Shown: positions 1 to 6,694 of the stretch, one piece after another
How the letters are laid out: every line of letters begins with the position of its first letter
How positions within the stretch are numbered: the first letter of the stretch is position 1
Program-made: the position numbers and the translations under genes
DNA from: an uncultured Collinsella sp.
GTDB lineage: Bacteria; Actinomycetota; Coriobacteriia; Coriobacteriales; Coriobacteriaceae
Length of the DNA stretch: 14,450 nt
NCBI GenBank assembly: GCA_902470835.1
Contig: CABRHR010000050.1
Coordinates: 1 to 14,450 of the forward strand
Direction: 5' to 3'
Notes under the pieces: model-generated
Told to the model about the DNA's origin: nothing
The model's database searches: none
Seen by the model: the letters and a program-made list of their open reading frames with translations, nothing else

Positions 1-48
1 CGAGATAGCGTAGCGTCTCGTGGGCTCGGAGATGTGTATAAGAGACAG
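1..48 (+). other. Illumina/Nextera sequencing adapter left on the contig end
   Basis: This is synthetic sequence, not genomic. Bases 1-6 (CGAGAT) match the 3' end of the Illumina P7 primer. Bases 7-14 (AGCGTAGC) sit where the 8-base i7 index belongs; its reverse complement GCTACGCT is, from memory, Nextera index N709. Bases 15-29 match the Nextera read-2 adapter, and 30-48 are the 19-bp Tn5 mosaic end AGATGTGTATAAGAGACAG. The order P7-index-adapter-mosaic end is exactly that of a library molecule. Genomic sequence therefore begins at base 49. Confidence 0.97.
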
Positions 49-2267
49 TGCGGGAAGACACCCTCCTCCATGCCGGCCACGAACACCGCCGGGAACTCCA
101 GGCCCTTGGCGGAGTGGATGGTCATCATGGTAATGGCATGCGTCTCGCCGGCCAGGGAATCCAAGTCGGAGCGCAGAGCCAGCCACTCCATGAGTGCAGG
201 CAGCGCCTTGCAGGTGAGCGGGCCGTAGGTGCGCTCGATCTCGTCGGCATGCACGGCACCCGCCGGCATCTCCGTCGGCGCGGCATACGCGTTGCCCGCG
301 ATGGCGGCGGCCAGAGCATCCTGCGGAGACAGCGCCGGAGCGGCCAAGCTATCGAGCGGATTAGAGCCCGCGGCGTCACGGGCGCCGACGAGCGCCTCAA
401 ACGAAGACGCGGGCGCAGACGGACCGGGCTCGGGCGCAGGTGCGCTCACCACGACGGGCTCGGGCTCGGCGCCGGCAGGCACGTCGGCAACACCGGCTGC
501 GCGCAGCTCTTCTAGGCTCTCGAGCGTACCCTCGATATCCTCGTGCGTCTCCTCAAATTCGGCGGCAACGCCCAGGAATTCCTGAATGTTCTCGGCACGG
601 CTCTCGGACTCCATGGTGCCCTCGGCGCGAAACGCCTGCAGCAGGCACGTCTTGTCGACAATCATCTCGACGACATCCTTGAGCTCGCCGTCCATACGGC
701 GACCCTCGCGCACCAGCGCCACAAAGTTCGACAGGCCGTTGCGCACCTTGGCGCTAAACATGCCCGTCTCGGCACACGCGATCTCGCAGGCCTGAAAGAA
801 CGAGCAGCGGTTGTCGCGCGCCAGCTGCTCGATCTTTTGAATCGAGGTGGAGCCGATGCCGCGGCGCGGCGTGTTGATGACGCGCTTGACGCTCATCTCG
901 TCAGCCGGGTTCACAATCATCTTGAGGTAGGCCATGACGTCGCGGATCTCGGCGCGGTCGAAGAATCGCGTGCCGCCCACGATCTTGTAGGGCACGCCCG
1001 CGCGCAGGAACATATCTTCGAGAATACGCGATTGGGCGTTGGTGCGATAGAACACGGCGATGTCGTCGTAGCTCGTGCCCTTGGAATGCAGCTTTTCGAT
1101 CTCGCCGGCAATCCAGCGGCCCTCATCGCGCTCGTCGCTCGCCTGGAAGGCTTGGATTTTCTCGCCGTCGCCCTCGGCCGTAAACAGGCGTTTGTCCTTG
1201 CGCTGCGAGTTGTGGCGCACCACGGCGTTGGCGGCGTTGAGGATATGACCCGTGGAGCGGTAGTTCTGCTCCAGCTTGACGGTCTTGCAGTTTTTAAAGT
1301 CCTGCTCAAAGTCCAGGATGTTGGTGATGTCGGCGCCACGCCAGCTGTAAATAGACTGGTCGTCGTCGCCCACGACCATGAGGTTTTGGTACTTGGCGGC
1401 CAGCAGGTTGGCGATCTCGTACTGGACATGGTTGGTGTCCTGATACTCGTCGACGCTAATGTAGCGGAAGCGCTCCTGGTACTTGTCGAGCACCTCGGGG
1501 CGGGTGCGCAGCAACTCGAGCGTACGCACGAGCAGGTCGTCGAAGTCCATGGCGTTGGCGGCACGAAGACGACGCTCCAGCTCCAGGTAGACCTGCGCGG
1601 CCTTTTTGTCGTTGGGGCTGTCGGCGGACTTGAGCATATCCTCGGGACCGATCATGGCGTTTTTGGCCGAGCTGATCTTGCTGCGGATCATGTTGATGGG
1701 GAACTGCTTTTGCTCAATGCCGAGCGCCTGCATAATGTCGCGCACCATACGTTTGGAATCATCGTCGTCATAGATGGTGAACTGGCCGGTGTAGCCCAGC
1801 AGATCGGCGTCCTCGCGCAGCATACGCACGCACATGGCGTGGAAGGTACACACCCACATGCCGCGGGTACCGCTGGGAATGAGCGCCGCCAGACGCTCGC
1901 GCATCTCGGCCGCGGCCTTGTTGGTAAACGTGATGGCAAGCACCTGCCAGGGCTTAACGCCCAGGTCGCCGAGCATGTGCGCGATGCGGAAGGTCAGGAC
2001 GCGGGTTTTACCCGAGCCCGCGCCGGCGAGGACCAGCAGCGGGCCCTCGGTGGTGAGGACCGCCTCGCGTTGGGCGGGATTAAGGCTATCGATATCGACG
2101 AGCGGCTTGGCGGGCTTGGGCGCCGGGGCCGGGGCGTCGTAGATGTCGAGCGGGACGAGCTCGGGTTCCGGCGCGGCGGAGGCGGCGTACGCATCGAGCG
2201 GCACGGGCTCCGGTGCGGGCGGCACAGGTACCGCGGTGTTTTTTTCCCAGGGCAGCGGCTGGGTCAT
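49..2267 (-). CDS. pcrA: UvrD/PcrA-type ATP-dependent DNA helicase, C-terminus missing at contig end
   Basis: This is a superfamily 1A 3'-5' DNA helicase that acts in nucleotide-excision and mismatch repair and in clearing replication and transcription conflicts. About 739 codons are present. The start is ATG at 2265-2267, with a GAGGAG ribosome binding site about 7 nt upstream. Visible motifs are LNPAQREAV (Q-motif, about residues 62-70), Walker A AGAGSGKT (81-88), TFTNKAA (Ia), Walker B VDEYQDTN (272-279), GDDDQSIYSWRGA (III), QNYRST (IV), and near the end HSAKGLEFP (V) with GMEEGVFP. The reading frame runs into the adapter at base 49, so the final ~150 residues, including motif VI, are absent because of the assembly edge. 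Two features are odd. The N-terminus has a ~58-residue Pro/Ala/Glu-rich extension. About 100 low-complexity residues (about 585-685) are inserted between the usual EFE segment and the LRSDLD segment of domain 2B. The family identity is secure; calling it PcrA and not another UvrD paralogue is by similarity. Confidence 0.95.
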
Positions 2268-2328
2268 GGGCGACTCCTCATCTGACGGACGGCGCGCCTG
2301 CGGGCAGCGCCATAGCTTGAGCCGTACC

Positions 2329-2334
2329 AGTATA
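2329..2334 (-). promoter_or_regulatory. candidate -10 box for the helicase gene
   Basis: Read on the minus strand this is TATACT, one base from the TATAAT consensus, about 62 nt upstream of the helicase start codon. I see no good -35 at the expected distance, so this is only a candidate. Confidence 0.3.
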
Positions 2335-2373
2335 CCGAGCCGCGCGGACGCACCGCCAGCCATTTGGGGACGG

Positions 2374-2391
2374 GGTAGAAATGGTAGAAAT
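2374..2391 (+). repeat. tandem pair of the 9-mer GGTAGAAAT
   Basis: GGTAGAAAT occurs twice back to back (2374-2382 and 2383-2391), directly after CATTTGGGGACGG (2361-2373). The TTGGGGACG part at 2364-2372 also occurs in the intergenic repeats near 12087-12095. It lies in the intergenic space between the divergent helicase and deacetylase genes, and a perfect TTGACA (2397-2402, plus strand) follows. It is probably a fragment of a dispersed intergenic repeat. Confidence 0.5.
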
Positions 2392-2513
2392 AACGCTTGA
2401 CAACGCGGACGCCACCGCCGCTGCACAGACTCAGGCATAGGCCTACTATATGGATTGACGCTTGCCGCGCGGGTCGAGTGCTCGCGCGGCACCGCCGTTG
2501 AAGGGAGATTGCC

Positions 2514-3278
2514 GTGAAGCAGCTTTTGATTCGCGCCGACGACATCGGCTACTCATACGCCGTCAACTTGGGTATCGCCCGTTCGGTCAACGAGGGACTG
2601 GTGCGCTCCGTGGGCGTCATGCCCAACATGCCCGAGACGGCACGCGGTTGGTCCTGGGTCGCCGATTCCGATATCGCCGTGGGCCAGCACACCAACGTCT
2701 GCCTTGGCCGTCCGTGCGCCGATCCCGCGCGCGTGAGCAGCCTACTTGGTCCGGACGGACGCTTCCGCTCCAGCCGCGAGTACCGCACCTCGTGGAAAGA
2801 GGGCGTCGACTTCGTGGACTACGACGAGGCGGTTATTGAGATCGAGGCTCAGCTTGCGCGGTTCCTCGAGGTCGTTGGCCGCGAGCCGGATTACTTTGAG
2901 GCGCACGCGGTGCTGTCTGACAACCTGAACCGCGCCATTGCGGATGTCGCCACTGCACACGGGTTCCGCCACCAGGTCGCCTCGTTCGATCCAACCGCAA
3001 CCGTGACCTGCGGAAACACGCCGGTTCGCATGGTGATACACTCGATGGAACCGGGATATGAGCCCGCCGAGTCCATCAAGCAGACCGTGCGCGAGATGGG
3101 TGCCGACGAGACGGTCGTGTTCGTCTGCCACCCCGGGTATCTCGACCGCTTTATTCTTGAGACTTCGTCGCTCACCGCCAACCGCACCAAGGAGGTCGAC
3201 GCGCTTATCGACCCCGAGCTGCGCGCCTGGCTTGAGGAACAGGACAACCTACGCCTCATCGATTATCGCGACCTGTAG
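2514..3278 (+). CDS. YdjC/ChbG-family carbohydrate deacetylase-like protein
   Basis: This 254-residue protein belongs to the YdjC/ChbG family (PF04794). Known members are metal-dependent deacetylases that remove N-acetyl groups from chito-oligosaccharides and related sugars. The start is GTG at 2514, with AAGGGAG at 2501-2507 as ribosome binding site. Seen motifs are RADDIG (metal-binding Asp 9-10), GQHTNVCLGRP (His59, matching the family GLHLNLT block), FEAHAV (His131) and VCHPGYLD (His206). The usual DSHxH block is reduced to EAHAV, so the second His of the pair is absent; the enzyme may bind metal differently or use another substrate. The length is normal for the family. No sugar-transport or glycosidase gene lies next to it, so the substrate cannot be inferred. 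Its 3' end overlaps the antisense Abi remnant by 16 nt, and there is no obvious terminator. Confidence 0.85.
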   Translation: MKQLLIRADDIGYSYAVNLGIARSVNEGLVRSVGVMPNMPETARGWSWVADSDIAVGQHTNVCLGRPCADPARVSSLLGPDGRFRSSREYRTSWKEGVDFVDYDEAVIEIEAQLARFLEVVGREPDYFEAHAVLSDNLNRAIADVATAHGFRHQVASFDPTATVTCGNTPVRMVIHSMEPGYEPAESIKQTVREMGADETVVFVCHPGYLDRFILETSSLTANRTKEVDALIDPELRAWLEEQDNLRLIDYRDL

Positions 3279-3508
3279 CGACCTTGGTCCCCCGCCCAAT
3301 CGCCCTCAGACGCCCCTACAGCGGGCAGATGCGGCTTCCAGAGCGGGCACTCCTGCCAGCCGTCGGCAAATCCCATGCGACGCAGCTCGTCGGCGTCGAG
3401 CCTGTCCAGCAGCTCGAGCAGGCGCGCACGCCAGCCCGTCTCGGGGGCGATGCGTTCCAACAGGTAGCTCAGGATGGTCAGGATGCCGAACATGTTGTCC
3501 GAGCGCAC
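3263..3508 (-). pseudogene. C-terminal remnant of an Abi-family (Abi_2-like) protein
   Basis: On the minus strand, the open frame from GTG 3508 to TAA 3263 encodes an 81-residue peptide. Its first ~57 residues resemble the C-terminus of Abi-family abortive-infection proteins (PF07751): a hydrophobic NMFGILTILSYLLERI helix, then LLELLDRL, then RRMGFADGWQECPLWK, matching the family's closing pattern of a leucine-rich helix, MGFP, W and PLW. Full-length relatives are around 300 residues, so over 200 N-terminal residues are missing. Upstream, the frame enters the 23-bp repeat array and meets a stop at 3533-3535. There is no ribosome binding site for the GTG. I read it as a decayed gene truncated by the event that brought in the repeats and the ATPase. 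The Abi assignment is from remembered family patterns and should be verified. Confidence 0.6.
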
Positions 3509-3622
3509 CTTATTAATTATGGTCCGTCCTACTTAGCAATTATGGTCAGTACTACTTATTAATTATGGTACTTTCTACTTATCAATCGTGGTATTTTCTA
3601 GCTGACACATATGGTTCGCTCT
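3508..3622 (+). repeat. five tandem 23-bp direct repeats upstream of the ATPase gene
   Basis: Five contiguous 23-bp units lie at 3508-3530, 3531-3553, 3554-3576, 3577-3599 and 3600-3622. Each has a conserved 16-bp part with consensus ACTTATTAATTATGGT, followed by a 7-bp variable part that mostly ends in CT (CCGTCCT, CAGTACT, ACTTTCT, ATTTTCT, TCGCTCT). Units 1-3 are the best conserved, unit 4 has CG for TA, and unit 5 keeps mainly ATATGGT and the CT end. A decayed sixth start (ATTTATG, 3623) runs into the ribosome binding site. The array is strongly AT-rich compared with its surroundings. The phasing is exact and there are no spacers, so it looks like an operator or iteron array and not a CRISPR. 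Confidence 0.9.
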
Positions 3623-3630
3623 ATTTATGC

Positions 3631-3640
3631 GGAGGTGATC
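3631..3640 (+). promoter_or_regulatory. full-length Shine-Dalgarno for the ATPase gene
   Basis: GGAGGTGATC is complementary to essentially the whole 16S rRNA 3' tail. It ends 4 nt before the ATG at 3645. It is stronger than the sites of neighbouring genes and fixes the start codon. Confidence 0.85.
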
Positions 3641-3644
3641 GCCC

Positions 3645-4805
3645 ATGATTCCTCGCCAACTTGAGGGATTGCTGAAACAGATGGCGGGATGGTTCCCGAT
3701 CGTCTCGATAACGGGTCCTCGACAGAGCGGAAAGTCTACGCTCGTGCGAGCCGCCTTCCCCGACTATGCCTACGTCAATCTCGAAGACCCACAGCAGGGA
3801 GACCGTGCACGGGAAGATCCGGTCGGGTTCATTCGAAATGCGCCAACGCCCCTCATCATCGACGAGGCGCAACAAGCGCCCGAACTCTTCTCGATGATTC
3901 AGGTCGTCTCCGACGAGCGCGGCTCCACCGGACAGTTCATTCTATCGGGCTCTCAGAACTTCCTGTTGCTCAAGGGAATAACGCAGTCCCTCGCAGGACG
4001 CGTCGGCCTACTCAAACTCCTCCCGCTCTCGTATGCGGAACTAGAGAAGGGGGGTATAGCCCCGGAAATCGAGGACTACATGGTTCGAGGCGGCTATCCG
4101 CGGCTCTACGATGTCGATGTACCGGAGCGCATCTACTATTCCGGTTACATCAACACCTACCTTGAGCGCGACATCTCAGGCTACCTCGATGTTCGCAACC
4201 TGTCAGCTTTCAGAACGTTCCTCTCCCTCTGCGCGCGCAACGCGGGAAATCTCCTGAACATCTCGAGACTGGCGAGCGATGCCGGCGTCTCGAGCGTCAC
4301 TGCCAAGGCATGGCTGTCCATGTTGGAGTCGAGCTACGTGGTGTTCATGCTCAGGCCGTACCATGCAAACGTCAGGAAGCGACTGACCAAGACGCCCAAG
4401 CTCTATTTCTACGACTCCGGACTCCTGTGCCACCTACTGGGCATCGCCAGCAAGGAAAGCCTTCTGAACGGAGACTCCCTGGGCATGGTCTTCGAGAATC
4501 TCATAATCGCCGAAACAGCAAAGCGCCATCTCAATCACGGGGTCAACCCCAATCTATGTTTCTACCGAGATGACAGCAAGATCGAGGTCGATCTGCTCGA
4601 CTTGACCGATGTCTCGAGCCCTTGGGCAATCGAGATCAAGGCTTCCGAAACCTATCACGGCAAGTACGCCCGAAACGCCATAAGGATAGGGGAAGAAATC
4701 GGCATTCCGCAGGGCAATCGCGCCGTCGTGCTACGCGTGCAAGATGCGTACGAAACCGGCGGCATCAAGGTGATTCCAGCGAGGACATGGCTCGCACAGG
4801 CATGA
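3645..4805 (+). CDS. AAA_14/DUF4143 ATP-binding protein
   Basis: This 386-residue protein has the two-part architecture of the AAA_14 (PF13173) plus DUF4143 (PF13635) family, common on accessory DNA and without a settled function. Seen motifs are Walker A GPRQSGKST (24-32), Walker B PLIIDEAQQAP (69-79) with the DE pair, sensor-1-like ILSGSQN (99-105), then YINTYLERDI (168-177), typical of the DUF4143 boundary. Residues ~202-236 look like a winged helix (LLNISRLASDAGVSSVTAKA). The C-terminal part has a PD-(D/E)XK-like arrangement: FENLIIAE (283-290), IEVDLL (313-318) and EIKAS (330-334). The gene uses ATA and AGG codons more freely than the neighbouring core genes, which fits recent transfer. 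It sits alone between the repeat array and a strong terminator. Family assignment is firm; whether the nuclease-like fold cuts DNA and what the ATPase does are unknown. Confidence 0.92.
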   Translation: MIPRQLEGLLKQMAGWFPIVSITGPRQSGKSTLVRAAFPDYAYVNLEDPQQGDRAREDPVGFIRNAPTPLIIDEAQQAPELFSMIQVVSDERGSTGQFILSGSQNFLLLKGITQSLAGRVGLLKLLPLSYAELEKGGIAPEIEDYMVRGGYPRLYDVDVPERIYYSGYINTYLERDISGYLDVRNLSAFRTFLSLCARNAGNLLNISRLASDAGVSSVTAKAWLSMLESSYVVFMLRPYHANVRKRLTKTPKLYFYDSGLLCHLLGIASKESLLNGDSLGMVFENLIIAETAKRHLNHGVNPNLCFYRDDSKIEVDLLDLTDVSSPWAIEIKASETYHGKYARNAIRIGEEIGIPQGNRAVVLRVQDAYETGGIKVIPARTWLAQA

Positions 4806-4846
4806 AAAAGGCAAGACGTAGACCTTTTGGCCATGTCTTGCCTTTT
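4806..4846. terminator. bidirectional intrinsic terminator between the ATPase gene and uppP
   Basis: A perfect 12-bp inverted repeat, AAAAGGCAAGAC (4806-4817) and GTCTTGCCTTTT (4835-4846), with a 17-nt loop. It begins at the ATPase stop codon. Both strands end in a T run, so it can serve both convergent genes. Confidence 0.88.
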
Positions 4847-4890
4847 AAACGACAAGTTGTCGCCCTGGCCGCTGCGCAGCGTCAACTAAG

Positions 4891-5865
4891 TTACAGGCCG
4901 AGCATGGGCTCCAGGACAAAGAAGTATGCGAGCACTACGATGCCCAGGACAATGCGATAGACGCCGAAGCACTTAAAGTCGTGGCGGCGGACAAAGCCCA
5001 TAAGCCACTTGATGGCGATGAGCGACACCACAAAGGCCACGACGCAGCCCACGCCCAGGATGGCGATCTCGTTGGCGCCGAAGGTGCCGCCCTTAATAAA
5101 GTACTTGACCAGCTTGAGCGCGCTCGCGCCAAACATAACGGGGATGGCCAGGAAAAACGTAAACTTGGACGCCACCGAGCGCGTGCAGCCCAGCAGCAAG
5201 CCGCCGATGATGGTGGAACCGGAGCGCGACGTGCCCGGAACCAGCGACAGCACTTGGAAGCAACCAATGCCCAGGGCGGTCTTCCAGCTCATATCCTCGA
5301 GCGTAGCGATGGAGCCAAAGTCCAGGTTATCGTCATCGTCTGCAGCAACATTCGCAGCGGGCGTGGCAAAGTGCGCGCCAGCGGGACGTCCGCCCGCGGT
5401 CATGGCACGCGAACCAAACGAACCGGCAAGAGCGATCTCGTCGCGCTTGCTGGCACGCCAGTTCTCGATCACGATAAACAGCACGCCGTAGACGATGAGC
5501 GCCAGCGCCACGACGGGAGCGTTGTAGAAATGCTCCTCCATCCAGTCGTTGAGCGGCAGACCGATTGCCGCGGCGGGAATGCAGCCGAGCACAATCTTGC
5601 CCCACAGCACCCACGTGTCGCGACGGCCTTGTTTGCCCTTGCTGGGCGAAAACGGATTGAGGTCGTAAAAGAACAGGACGCAGACGGCCAGAATGGCGCC
5701 AAGTTGAATCACAACCAGGAACATATTCCAGAACGTCTCGCTCACGTTCATCTTGACGAACTCGTCCACCAAGATCATGTGACCGGTCGACGAAACAGGC
5801 AGCCATTCGGTGATGCCCTCGACCAGGCCCATGAAGGCAGATTTTAGAAGCTCGATGATATCCAA
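4891..5865 (-). CDS. uppP: undecaprenyl-diphosphatase (UppP/BacA family)
   Basis: This integral membrane enzyme dephosphorylates undecaprenyl diphosphate, recycling the lipid carrier for peptidoglycan and wall polymers, and its overexpression is linked to bacitracin resistance. Both signature blocks are present: EGITEWLPVSSTGH (16-29, with the EGxTE glutamates) and PGTSRSGST (210-218, catalytic Ser/Arg region), among many hydrophobic helices. I choose the TTG at 5863-5865: GAGGGGG (5871-5877) lies 5 nt before it, and the resulting protein (324 aa) begins MDIIELLKSAFMG as family members do. An in-frame GTG at 5886 would add seven residues but has no ribosome binding site. At 324 residues it is about 50 longer than the E. 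coli protein; the extra is a soluble loop at ~138-188 containing a run of four Asp. Confidence 0.94.
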   Translation of the reverse strand: MDIIELLKSAFMGLVEGITEWLPVSSTGHMILVDEFVKMNVSETFWNMFLVVIQLGAILAVCVLFFYDLNPFSPSKGKQGRRDTWVLWGKIVLGCIPAAAIGLPLNDWMEEHFYNAPVVALALIVYGVLFIVIENWRASKRDEIALAGSFGSRAMTAGGRPAGAHFATPAANVAADDDDNLDFGSIATLEDMSWKTALGIGCFQVLSLVPGTSRSGSTIIGGLLLGCTRSVASKFTFFLAIPVMFGASALKLVKYFIKGGTFGANEIAILGVGCVVAFVVSLIAIKWLMGFVRRHDFKCFGVYRIVLGIVVLAYFFVLEPMLGL

Positions 5866-6000
5866 AGGGACCCCCTCGTTAGACACCCGCCGATATTGTT
5901 CTGCGGACGGTGCGGGCGATGTTCCATTATCAACCGTTACGGCACGCCTGCGCCTACCCCTACCAAAAAACTCGCCCGTTCACAGAATTGCGAGCGGTTA

Positions 6001-6027
6001 AACTGCAATCCTTGGGTATAACTGCAA
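6001..6027 (+). promoter_or_regulatory. candidate promoter/operator of the universal stress protein gene
   Basis: TATAAC (6017-6022) is a plausible -10 box. It overlaps the second of two identical 8-mers, AACTGCAA, at 6001-6008 and 6020-6027 (19 bp apart). No consensus -35 is seen at 17 bp, which would fit activator dependence or a non-housekeeping sigma factor. It would give a GC-rich 5' leader of about 80 nt. Confidence 0.35.
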
Positions 6028-6112
6028 CAAGGTAAAGTGTCCGGCGGCCAGCGCACCCGCGCCCGCCCGACGCACGAGCCCCGCGCCCGTGCGATAGACC
6101 AAGGAGGAAACC

Positions 6113-6550
6113 ATGAACGAGGGCTACACCAAGGTATTTGTTTCACTCGACGGTACTGAGCAGCAGGATTTTGTGCTTGCGCGCGCCATCAAGGTCGCCG
6201 CGAACAACGGCGCCAAGCTGATTATCGGACACGTGATTGATTCGACGGCGCTCGAGAGTGCCGGAGCCTACCCGGTCGACCTAGTTAATGGCTTGGAAGA
6301 GGCCTTTAACAACTCGATCGCCAAGCAGCTCGAGGAAGCCAAGGCCAATCCCGACATTCCCGAGGTCGAAGTTATGATTCGCGCCGGCCGCATTCGCGAG
6401 ACCCTCAAAGACGAGATGCTCGACGTAGTTAAGCCCGACCTGGTGCTTTGCGGCGCCCGCGGCCTGTCCTCCATCAAGTACGCGCTGCTGGGCTCGATTT
6501 CGACGTTCCTGCTGCGCAACACGGACTGCGACATCTTGGTCGTGAAGTAG
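6113..6550 (+). CDS. universal stress protein, ATP-binding type
   Basis: This single-domain UspA-fold protein (PF00582) has 145 residues, the normal length. The family consists of small cytoplasmic dimers induced by growth arrest and stress. The ATP-binding signature G-x2-G-x9-G-S is complete (GARG at 114-117, GS at 127-128), and the N-terminal Val-Ser-Leu-Asp strand carries the usual nucleotide-binding Asp (residue 12). The C-terminus DILVVK is typical. ATG 6113 is preceded by AAGGAGG at 6101-6107. The gene is monocistronic, divergent from uppP, and followed by a large palindrome and a terminator. Confidence 0.93.
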   Translation: MNEGYTKVFVSLDGTEQQDFVLARAIKVAANNGAKLIIGHVIDSTALESAGAYPVDLVNGLEEAFNNSIAKQLEEAKANPDIPEVEVMIRAGRIRETLKDEMLDVVKPDLVLCGARGLSSIKYALLGSISTFLLRNTDCDILVVK

Positions 6551-6563
6551 GTTCCTTCCCGCC

Positions 6564-6654
6564 GGCGCAAGGCCTGCGGGGTTATCACGCCGACGTCCTC
6601 GCCGCTTCGCGGCTGCGGGATGTCGGCTTAGATAACCCCTCCCGGCCTTGCGCC
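6564..6654. repeat. 91-nt nested palindrome downstream of the universal stress gene
   Basis: Arms pair in four steps. GGCGCAAGGCC (6564-6574) pairs with GGCCTTGCGCC (6644-6654). GGGGTTATC (6578-6586) pairs with GATAACCCC (6631-6639). CCGACGTCC (6590-6598) pairs with GGATGTCGG (6618-6626) with one G-U. The tip is GCCGC-TTC-GCGGC (6601-6613). Short symmetric internal loops separate the steps. No T run follows, so it is not a standard terminator. It resembles a mobile or REP-like intergenic palindrome, or a structured RNA 3' end. Confidence 0.85.
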
Positions 6655-6694
6655 TTCGTCACCGTACTTCAGCAAGTTGGCTGATAAAAGATGG

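Noticed and set aside
543..2285. 580-codon open frame on the plus strand
   Set aside because: It lies antisense to the helicase gene, and its protein has no family features. Long antisense frames are expected in GC-rich DNA with this codon use; the minus strand encodes a full set of helicase motifs.
3508..3622. CRISPR array
   Set aside because: The repeats are contiguous with no unique spacers of 25-40 bp, the 7-bp variable parts are too short, and no cas gene is nearby.
6564..6654. intrinsic terminator
   Set aside because: The palindrome is much longer than a terminator stem and is followed by CTTCGTCACC, not a T run. The true terminator lies 40 bp further on.
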